Below are positions 57,871 through 64,000 of a stretch of 64,000 nt of DNA, piece by piece. Location of the stretch: the NCBI GenBank assembly GCA_963750715.1, contig CAVVRP010000008.1, positions 310,001 to 374,000 of the forward strand. The letters are read 5' to 3'. Position numbers and translations under genes: made by a program. The stretch's first letter is position 1. Each line of letters begins with the position of its first letter. The notes beneath the pieces are model-generated. The model was not told where the DNA came from and ran no database searches. It worked only from the letters and a program-made list of their open reading frames with translations. The stretch comes from JAGVSR01 sp963750715 (GTDB taxonomy: Bacteria; Pseudomonadota; Alphaproteobacteria; Rhizobiales; Hyphomicrobiaceae).

Positions 57871-58686
57871 TTGGCGACCGTCCTCCTCATCTCGTCGTTC
57901 CTGGCCCGCGGCCATATCGGGTTGTCGGCAATGGTGCCGGCGTTTCAAGCGCTGGGCCACGAAACGATCGCCCTGCCAACCGTGATCCTTTCCAATCACC
58001 CCGGGCATCCGACTTTTGACGGCGTGACGGTCGATCCGGACAAACTGACGGATATGCTCTCCGCCCTTCGCGCCAACGGCTGGCTTGGCGGCATCGACGC
58101 GATTGTGACCGGTTACCTGCCGAGCCGCGACCACGTGCTCGCGGCGGCCAAGGCTATCGAGACCGTCCGCACCGAGGGGGCCCGCCCAATGATTGTGTGC
58201 GACCCTGTTATCGGGGACGATCCCAAGGGCCGCTATCTCGACATGGAGGCTGCCGACGCCGTCCGCGACCGGCTCCTCCCCCTTGCCGATCTGGCGACGC
58301 CGAACCGGTTCGAACTCGAATGGCTCACGTGCTGCCCCGTTAACGACATGACTTCGGTGGAAGCGGCAGCCGGTAAGCTTGCACTTCCTCTCCTTTGCGC
58401 GACGTCGATTGCCGGCCGGCCGGACTTCATTGCGAATGTCCTCGTCGGAGCGCACGGCGTGCGGGCTGAACATGCGAAGCGACGGTGCACCGCACCCCAC
58501 GGGACCGGCGATCTGTTCGCCGCATTGCTGACCGGACTGCTGCTCAATGGGCATGACGGGAGGGGTGCCCTGCGCCTAGCCACATCGACGGTGGCCCGAG
58601 TAGTCGACGCCAGCATCGGCCACGACGAGCTGCGATGCGACGCCCTCTACGCCGATAGCGACCTGCGCCAGCCGGCCAAGAACTGA
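57871..58686 (+). CDS. pdxY: Pyridoxal kinase
   Basis: The 271-residue ribokinase-like enzyme phosphorylates pyridoxal in vitamin B6 salvage. It begins with TVLLISSFLARGHIGLSAMV, then PTVILSNHPGHPTFDGV, MIVCDPVIGDDPKGRYLDME, LADLATPNRFELEWLT and the catalytic GTGDLFAALLTGLLL (Asp in the GTGD motif). TTG 57871 has a GGAG site and fits family length; the frame stays open 22 codons further upstream. It is divergent from the Mcl2-like gene. Confidence 0.88.
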   Translation: MATVLLISSFLARGHIGLSAMVPAFQALGHETIALPTVILSNHPGHPTFDGVTVDPDKLTDMLSALRANGWLGGIDAIVTGYLPSRDHVLAAAKAIETVRTEGARPMIVCDPVIGDDPKGRYLDMEAADAVRDRLLPLADLATPNRFELEWLTCCPVNDMTSVEAAAGKLALPLLCATSIAGRPDFIANVLVGAHGVRAEHAKRRCTAPHGTGDLFAALLTGLLLNGHDGRGALRLATSTVARVVDASIGHDELRCDALYADSDLRQPAKN

Positions 58687-58787
58687 GTGACAGCCGTCAC
58701 GGCAGAAGTGCTAGGAGTACCGCTCCGTCAAAGTATTTTCCGACGACCCCATTCCCGCACTCCGCCCTCAGGCAAAGTCGAGACGTA

Positions 58788-59972
58788 ATGAAAGGCAAAC
58801 TCAAGGGCGCACTCGCCTTCATTCATCACCATGAGGCGTCGGGCGGCATCGTCCTGTTCGCTGCGGCCGTGACTGCATTGCTGCTTGCAAACTCGCCGAT
58901 TGGCCCTGCCCGCGAAGAGCTCCTGCATCTGGAAGTCGGCTTTCATGCCGGATCGATCTGGCTCGAAAAATCGCTTCTGCATTGGATCAACGACGGGCTT
59001 ATGGCGATCTTCTTCTTTCTCGTCGGCCTCGAGATCAAACGGGAATTGCTGATCGGCGAGCTGTCCAGACTGAAGCAGGCCTCCTTGCCGCTGTTCGCCG
59101 CTATCGGCGGCATGATCGTACCGGCACTGATCTATCTGGTCTTCAACTACACCGATCCCCAGGCCATTGCCGGGTGGGCCATTCCTTCGGCCACCGATAT
59201 CGCGTTCGCCGTCGGCGTTATGGCTCTGCTGGGCTCGCGGGTCCCCGCGGCGCTCAAGATCGTTCTGCTGGCGCTGGCGATCATCGATGACCTCGGTGCT
59301 ATCATCATCATCGCTCTGTTCTATACCGCCGGTCTTTCCATGCCGGCGCTGATGCTCGCGGGCACCGGTATCGTGGTGCTGGCCATTCTGAACCAGCGTG
59401 GCGTTACCTCCGTCGCACCTTACGTGCTGGCAGGAATCTTCATCTGGGCATGCGTCCTGAAATCCGGCGTGCACGCAACGCTCGCCGGTGTCGTCACCGC
59501 GCTCGCCATACCGTTGAACGAACGCGAAGAATCAGGATCTCTCGCGACAGAACTTCAGGAGCGTCTGCATCCGTGGGTCACCTTTGCCGTCCTGCCGCTG
59601 TTCGCCTTCGCCAACGCTGGCGTCTCGCTTGCCGGTGTCACGTGGCAGACGGCGATGGGGCCAATCCCGCTCGGCATCGCGCTCGGCCTCATCATCGGCA
59701 AGCCTTTGGGCATATTCACTTTTTCCATGCTCGCGATTGCGGCTGGCGTAGCCCGCCTGCCGGACGGAGTGAGAGGAGTCCAGCTTCTCGGCGTGGGAAT
59801 ACTCGCCGGGATCGGCTTCACGATGAGCCTCTTCATCGGCACTTTGGCGTTTCCCGATCCCGCCTACGGCGCTCAGGTGAGGCTGGGCGTGCTCGGCGGA
59901 TCAGTGGTGTCGGCTATTGCCGGATACGTCCTTTTGTCGCGCGTTGCGAAACAGGCAAACCGCGCCGTTTAG
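58788..59972 (+). CDS. nhaA: Na+/H+ antiporter NhaA
   Basis: The 394-residue protein has about eleven membrane segments. SGGIVLFAAAVTALLLANSP, NDGLMAIFFFLVGLEIKREL, GWAIPSATDIAFAVGVMALL, the paired aspartates in LALAIIDDLGAIIIIALFYT and LFAFANAGVSLAG are NhaA signatures. It exports Na+ in exchange for protons at alkaline pH or under salt. The frame is intact. It follows pdxY with its own start region. Confidence 0.97.
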   Translation: MKGKLKGALAFIHHHEASGGIVLFAAAVTALLLANSPIGPAREELLHLEVGFHAGSIWLEKSLLHWINDGLMAIFFFLVGLEIKRELLIGELSRLKQASLPLFAAIGGMIVPALIYLVFNYTDPQAIAGWAIPSATDIAFAVGVMALLGSRVPAALKIVLLALAIIDDLGAIIIIALFYTAGLSMPALMLAGTGIVVLAILNQRGVTSVAPYVLAGIFIWACVLKSGVHATLAGVVTALAIPLNEREESGSLATELQERLHPWVTFAVLPLFAFANAGVSLAGVTWQTAMGPIPLGIALGLIIGKPLGIFTFSMLAIAAGVARLPDGVRGVQLLGVGILAGIGFTMSLFIGTLAFPDPAYGAQVRLGVLGGSVVSAIAGYVLLSRVAKQANRAV

Positions 59973-60166
59973 CGGCCTATGCTGAGCCGGGGGATTTTTG
60001 ATGGGGTCGATTCTTAAACTCGCGGCGACAAGCCTATTGTCGACGTCCAGGTCGTGCGGCCCGAACTATTCTGAGCCCGCAGGCGGAAATGGGTCTCGAC
60101 ATCGCTTCGATGTGCCGATAAGTGCGGGTAGTAATAGATCCCATCAGCCCGCACCACGGCGAGATC

Positions 60167-60811
60167 ATGTCCTCATTCCCCGAAACCCTCGTCGACCGCT
60201 TCCGTCGCTTCCGGCATCGCCATTTCGTGCCGAATGCCGACCATTACGAGGAGCTGGCGACGTACGGCCAGAACCCAGAGGTAATGCTGATCTCGTGCTG
60301 CGACAGCCGCGTCGATCCTGAGACCATCTTCAACGCCATGCCCGGTGAACTGTTCGTCGTGCGCAACGTCGCCAATCTGGTGCCACCGTACGAGACCGCC
60401 GGCCGGTATCACGGCGTCAGCACCGCCATCGAGTTCGCCGTGATGAACCTGCGCGTCAAGCACCTGGTCATCATGGGTCACTCGGGCTGCGGCGGCGTCA
60501 AGGCCTGCCTCGACCAGAGTGCCGCGATCCAGACGGAAGCGCAGTTTATCTCACGCTGGATGTCGATGCTGGACGATGCGCGCTTGCGCGTCCTGGCGGC
60601 GACCCAGCTCAGGTCGCATGCGGAAAAACTGCAGGCGCTCGAGAGGGAAGGCGTGAAGACGTCCATCAAGAATCTGCGCACGTTCCCGTTCGTTGCCCGG
60701 CTCGAGGAGAAAGGCAAACTGAACCTGCACGGCGCTTACTTCGATATCGCGACGGGCACCCTATCCATCCTGAAATCACTCGCGCGGCGAGTTCTACCCG
60801 CTGTGATCTGA
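60167..60811 (+). CDS. Beta-class carbonic anhydrase
   Basis: The 214-residue zinc enzyme hydrates CO2. The ligands are in LISCCDSRVDPETIFNAMPG (Cys, Asp-Arg pair), and HLVIMGHSGCGGVKACLDQS (His and Cys). FVVRNVANLVPPYE and STAIEFAVMNLRVKH are also typical. ATG 60167 was preferred over an upstream in-frame start. It is convergent with the ccm operon end. Confidence 0.95.
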   Translation: MSSFPETLVDRFRRFRHRHFVPNADHYEELATYGQNPEVMLISCCDSRVDPETIFNAMPGELFVVRNVANLVPPYETAGRYHGVSTAIEFAVMNLRVKHLVIMGHSGCGGVKACLDQSAAIQTEAQFISRWMSMLDDARLRVLAATQLRSHAEKLQALEREGVKTSIKNLRTFPFVARLEEKGKLNLHGAYFDIATGTLSILKSLARRVLPAVI

Positions 60812-60829
60812 TGCTAACGCCGCCACCCT

Positions 60830-61441
60830 TCAGCGAGCCGCGACTGATCTCGCCTTTTCGATCGCCGGCATGATCTTCGTGGCGACGCTTTCGGGCGTCA
60901 TCGGCCCCACATGCTTGTAGATGATCTCGCCCTTGCCGTTGACCACGAAGGTTTCAGGCATCCCGTAGACGCCCCACTCGATGGCACCGCGGCCAGTAGG
61001 GTCCGAGCCCAGGCGCGCGAACGGATTGCCGTATCGGCCAAGGAACCGCAGCGAGTTCTCGGGCTGGTCCTTGTAGTTCACAGCGAAGACCGGCACGCCG
61101 CCTAATTTCGCCAGTTCGGTTAAAACCGGGTGTTCCTCGACGCAGGGCGCACACCATGACGCCCAAAAATTCACGACCGTGACCTGCCCTTTTGCCAAAT
61201 CGGCGCCAGAGAAACCGGCGACTGGGCCCTTGGCATCCGCAAGCCCGTCGAGTGCAGCGAAATTTACTGTGGGAACCTGTTTCCCGATGAGCGCCGACGG
61301 CAGTTTATGGGGATCGCCCGAGAACAGAGCCACGGCGAAGAAGCCCGCCAGCGCGATGAAGAACATGAAGGGCGCCAAGGTGCTGCGGGCGCGCGGCTTG
61401 CCGCCGTCGACTTTCTTTCCGATGTAGTGAAAGCTGGGCAT
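60830..61441 (-). CDS. ccmG: Thiol:disulfide interchange protein CcmG/DsbE
   Basis: The 203-residue membrane-anchored thioredoxin-like protein has one N-terminal membrane segment (LAPFMFFIALAGFFAVALFS) and a periplasmic domain with the active site VVNFWASWCAPCVEEHPVLT and the cis-Pro GVYGMPETFVVNGKGEIIY. It reduces apocytochrome c cysteines for haem attachment. It is the last gene of the minus-strand ccmA-B-C-D-G unit. Confidence 0.95.
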   Translation of the reverse strand: MPSFHYIGKKVDGGKPRARSTLAPFMFFIALAGFFAVALFSGDPHKLPSALIGKQVPTVNFAALDGLADAKGPVAGFSGADLAKGQVTVVNFWASWCAPCVEEHPVLTELAKLGGVPVFAVNYKDQPENSLRFLGRYGNPFARLGSDPTGRGAIEWGVYGMPETFVVNGKGEIIYKHVGPMTPESVATKIMPAIEKARSVAAR

Positions 61442-61451
61442 GGGTTTGCCT

Positions 61452-61616
61452 CTATCCGCGTTGCGAGCGCCGCTTGACGCCGCGTGCCTCGAGATCGGCG
61501 AGCGCCCGTTTCAGCCGGCTGCCCTCCACGAGGAGCCACGCGGCGAGCGCAGCGAGGACTGCGAAATAGATAACGTACGAGGCCCAGATGAAGACAGCGT
61601 GCGGTCCAAGATCCAT
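61452..61616 (-). CDS. ccmD: Haem exporter protein CcmD
   Basis: The 54-residue single-span protein starts MDLGPHAVFIWASYVIYFAV, then LLVEGSRLKRALADLEARGV. CcmD stabilises the release of holo-CcmE from the CcmABC complex. ATG 61616 is 4 bases after the ccmC stop and fits the family; the frame is open 18 codons upstream but basic and unlike CcmD. Confidence 0.9.
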   Translation of the reverse strand: MDLGPHAVFIWASYVIYFAVLAALAAWLLVEGSRLKRALADLEARGVKRRSQRG

Positions 61617-61620
61617 GGAC

Positions 61621-62403
61621 CTACTCCGCCGCCGCCGGCGTGGCGTTGGACTTAGTTCCGGATTGGGCACGCTCGACCTCGCTCAAGGTCAGCGACTTGA
61701 TGCGCCGGCGCAGGATCTCGTTGCGCATGCCCTTCAAATGCATGGCGAAGAACAGCAGCGTGAAGCCAATTGCGCTGTAGAGAAGAGGCCAGAGCAGGTC
61801 GGGATGGATCGTGGGCCCGCCCATGCGCATCACGCTCGCCGGCTGGTGCAGAGTATTCCACCAGTCGACCGAGAACTTGATCACCGGCAGGATTGCCACG
61901 CCGACGAGGCCGAGCACGGCGGTCAGCTTGGCGGCCTGCTGTTCTTCTTCGACGGATGAGCGCAAAGCCATCAAGCCAAGATAAAGGAAGAAGAGGATCA
62001 GCACGGACGTGAGCCGAGCGTCCCACACCCAGTAGGTGCCCCACATCGGCTTGCCCCAGAGCGAGCCGGTGACGAGGGCCAAGAAGGTGAAGGCCGCGCC
62101 GATCGGGGCTGCGGCCTTGGCCGACACGTCGGCGAGGGGATGGCGAAAAACAAGCAGGCCGAAACTCGACACCGCGATCAGACCGTACCCAAACATGGCG
62201 AGCCAAGCGGCGGGAACGTGGATGTACATGATCTTGACCGTCTGCCCCTGTTGGTAATCTTCAGGGGCGACAAAGAAGGCCAGATAAATCGCATAGGCGA
62301 TGACGGCCACCCCCGCGACTGCCAGCCACGGCAGGATGCGCCCGGAGAAATCCATGAACCGGGTGGGATTTGCCAGCTTCTGTGTCAGTGACTGGTTCTG
62401 CAT
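61621..62403 (-). CDS. ccmC: Haem exporter protein CcmC
   Basis: The 260-residue protein has six membrane segments, and the haem-handling WWD segment is in GTYWVWDARLTSVLILFFLY with nearby SLWGKPMWG. VKIMYIHVPAAWLAMFGYGL and SVDWWNTLHQPASVMRMGGP hold conserved histidines. With CcmAB and CcmD it loads haem onto CcmE. The ccmB stop is 56 bases upstream. Confidence 0.95.
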   Translation of the reverse strand: MQNQSLTQKLANPTRFMDFSGRILPWLAVAGVAVIAYAIYLAFFVAPEDYQQGQTVKIMYIHVPAAWLAMFGYGLIAVSSFGLLVFRHPLADVSAKAAAPIGAAFTFLALVTGSLWGKPMWGTYWVWDARLTSVLILFFLYLGLMALRSSVEEEQQAAKLTAVLGLVGVAILPVIKFSVDWWNTLHQPASVMRMGGPTIHPDLLWPLLYSAIGFTLLFFAMHLKGMRNEILRRRIKSLTLSEVERAQSGTKSNATPAAAE

Positions 62404-62458
62404 GGTCCTGACTTAATCGCTCACGCCTAACTGTGCAATAAAGATGGCATAGGTAGCG

Positions 62459-63127
62459 TCACTGCATCTGCACTCTCAACGCGGCCGCCGAAGCTATTGG
62501 ACCGATGACAAGGGATGTGGTCGAGATTGCCGTAAGGATCAGGAGAGATGGCTGAAGTCCGCCGGTGCCAAGTGTCGCCGCGCTGATGGCGGAGATGCCG
62601 AAGATCAGCGTAGGCACATAAAGCGGCAGAACGAGGAGCGCCAGCAGCAGGCCGCCCCGCCTCGTCCTCAACGTCAGCGCCGCGCCGACCGAGCCCAGGA
62701 AACTGATGGCGGGGGTGCCCGCCAGCATGGTCACGACCAGCACCGGGTAAGCGGCGATATCGAGGTTCAACAGAATGCCGAGTACGGGCGCCAGCAAGGC
62801 TAACGGTATGCCCGTCGAAATCCAATGGGCGAGCGACTTCGACGCTGCGACCAGTTCCAGCGGCAGCGCGCCGGTCGTCATGACTTCGAGCGAGCCATCC
62901 TCGTGATCGCCTTCGAAAATTCGCGGCAGCGACAGCAGCGCCGACAGCAGCAGCGCGATCCAGAGCACGCCGGGTGCAATGCGGGACAGGAGCTTCAGAT
63001 CCGGACCCAGGCCAAGCGGCAGCATCGTGACGACGATCAGATAGAAGCCGAGCGCGGTGCCGATGGCCCCGCCCTCCCTTACGGCAAGTTTGAGATCGCG
63101 CCGCAGCAGCGTCATGAACCCGTTCAT
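62459..63127 (-). CDS. ccmB: Haem exporter membrane protein CcmB
   Basis: The 222-residue permease partner of CcmA has six membrane segments. LLRRDLKLAVREGGAIGTAL, FEGDHEDGSLEVMTTGALPL and AHWISTGIPLALLAPVLGIL are family segments. The start codon overlaps the ccmA stop by four bases. A competing frame at the same place is Arg-rich and not real. Confidence 0.95.
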   Translation of the reverse strand: MNGFMTLLRRDLKLAVREGGAIGTALGFYLIVVTMLPLGLGPDLKLLSRIAPGVLWIALLLSALLSLPRIFEGDHEDGSLEVMTTGALPLELVAASKSLAHWISTGIPLALLAPVLGILLNLDIAAYPVLVVTMLAGTPAISFLGSVGAALTLRTRRGGLLLALLVLPLYVPTLIFGISAISAATLGTGGLQPSLLILTAISTTSLVIGPIASAAALRVQMQ

Positions 63128-63786
63128 GAGTGGGCCTCGCCGCCGGCTTTTTCTCCCGGCGAGAATGCGATTGAGGGGCCGCCGAGCGCCAAAGTGAGAG
63201 GGTTTCTGAGCCCAAGGCGCAGATGCGTCGCTGCGATCACGATGCCGCCGGCGCCTGTGTGTTCGTTGACGAGTTCCCCCAGAAGCGCCGTCGATGCCGC
63301 ATCTAGGGAGACGGTCGGCTCGTCGAGTAGCCAGAGCGTACGCTTTGCCAACATCAGCCGGGCCAGACCTGCGCGACGCTTTTGGCCCGCGGAAAGATAG
63401 CCTGTGGGAATGTTGGCCAGTGGCGCCAGGCCGAACCGTTCGAGGACCGGGGCCATCCCGTCGGTCGACGACGACTTGCCGCTCAGGTAATTGTCCCAGA
63501 AAGACAGGTTTTCAGCCACTGTCAGGTTCGACTTAATGCCGTTCAGATGCCCGACGTAGTGGCACTGTGCGGCGAGGTCACGCTCGTCGTCGCCGCCGAC
63601 GAGGCGGATCGAGCCTGATACCGGGGAGAGAAATCCCGCGATCGTTCGGATGAGCGTCGTCTTGCCCGATCCGTTGGGCCCGGTCAGCAATACGGCATCG
63701 CCGCTGACGGCCCGAAGGGACAGATCGTCGAGGATCGTGCGCGATCCCCGCTCCACGGCCAAATGTTCAATGACGAGTTCGACCAA
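63124..63786 (-). CDS. ccmA: Haem exporter ATP-binding protein CcmA
   Basis: The protein of about 220 residues is an ABC ATPase. Walker A LLTGPNGSGKTTLIRTIAGF, the signature LSAGQKRRAGLARLMLAKRT, Walker B LWLLDEPTVSLDA and the switch His in VIAATHLRLGLRN are intact. It powers the CcmB-C export step. The start is uncertain: TTG 63786 fits the family start (ELVIEHLAVERGSR), while a GTG at 63819 adds 11 residues. First gene of the operon. Confidence 0.94.
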   Translation of the reverse strand: MVELVIEHLAVERGSRTILDDLSLRAVSGDAVLLTGPNGSGKTTLIRTIAGFLSPVSGSIRLVGGDDERDLAAQCHYVGHLNGIKSNLTVAENLSFWDNYLSGKSSSTDGMAPVLERFGLAPLANIPTGYLSAGQKRRAGLARLMLAKRTLWLLDEPTVSLDAASTALLGELVNEHTGAGGIVIAATHLRLGLRNPLTLALGGPSIAFSPGEKAGGEAHS

Positions 63787-64000
63787 TGCCGATGTCCGGA
63801 CGGAGCCCCTGCAGTGCACAAGAATGAGGCGGTTACCGAAAAATGCAACCGGCGAAGCGGCTGGTCCTGCGGCGCTGCGGCCTATATAAAGGGCGAGCTT
63901 TACCTTTCGCTAGCGCAAAAAGGGGCATTCCTTCCGCCGGCGCTCCGGCGGCGCGGCATTCGGCGCCTCGTCTCGCATCCGCGAGATCGTGCGGTCTTTG
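63787..64000. other. Region upstream of ccmA at the window edge
   Basis: About 210 bases that should carry the ccm operon promoter. There is no open frame of note. In many Rhizobiales acnA lies divergently here; its start would be beyond the window, so this cannot be confirmed. Confidence 0.3.

Overview
This window is chromosomal DNA of an alphaproteobacterium, most likely of the order Hyphomicrobiales (Rhizobiales), possibly Hyphomicrobium-like. The signs are a stand-alone F1 operon (atpHAGDC, no F0 genes), a clustered ccmABCDG cytochrome c maturation operon, succinate dehydrogenase genes beside a mesaconyl-CoA hydratase and a CitE/Mcl2-type CoA-ester enzyme (ethylmalonyl-CoA cycle), a phasin, leuC/leuD/asd/leuB in one neighbourhood, and strong G/C preference at third codon positions. 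The genus is an inference. No tRNA, rRNA, IS element, prophage or CRISPR array was recognised.

Layout: 0-5.6 kb, F1 ATP synthase genes on the minus strand with a small Cys-pair protein between atpD and atpC. 5.9-10.5 kb, a secreted protein, priA, transaldolase/FSA, a LysR regulator. 10.6-15.5 kb, a structured RNA or terminator element, leuC, a FeeM-like N-acyl amino acid synthase, two small zincin-type proteases, a broken ORF and leuD. 15.6-23.6 kb, small secreted and VOC proteins, a duplicated-domain AsmA protein, then rimM/rpsP/ffh. 24-31.4 kb, an EF-hand lipoprotein, a PQQ-type sugar dehydrogenase, dapF-mtaB-ftsY, two tandem yciB paralogues, a MarR regulator. 31.4-40.9 kb, asd, a DUF4174-like gene, a serine-hydrolase lipoprotein, leuB, a rearranged M23 peptidase, gpmA, dapB, ppa, a GNAT protein and a phasin with a PhaR-like operator. 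41-48 kb, a PIF1/RecD-like helicase, typA, a J-domain protein, a terC remnant, argG. 48.9-57.7 kb, sdhB split from sdhCDA by about 2 kb of unrelated genes, a ruined FAD oxidoreductase, and two acyl-CoA pathway genes. 57.9-64 kb, pyridoxal kinase, nhaA, beta-carbonic anhydrase, the ccm operon.

Functionally the window is mostly core housekeeping: energy (ATP synthase, SDH, cytochrome c maturation), leucine and lysine/DAP synthesis (leuBCD, asd, dapB, dapF), protein targeting (ffh, ftsY), translation (rpsP, rimM, mtaB, typA) and replication restart (priA).

The most striking property of the sequence is a scatter of reading-frame breaks. About a dozen genes, including the essential atpD and asd, become continuous if one base is removed, and nearly all breaks have the same sign (one extra base). 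That pattern points first to insertion-biased sequencing or assembly error. A second class looks genuinely decayed or rearranged: an M23 peptidase gene with its middle about 0.3 kb inverted between imperfect inverted repeats, a terC remnant with a nonsense codon and internal deletion, an FkbM methyltransferase lacking its central segment, and a renalase-like FAD oxidoreductase. I found no clear undescribed multigene system; the inverted M23 segment, the FeeM-like synthase and the structured element ahead of leuC are the best leads.
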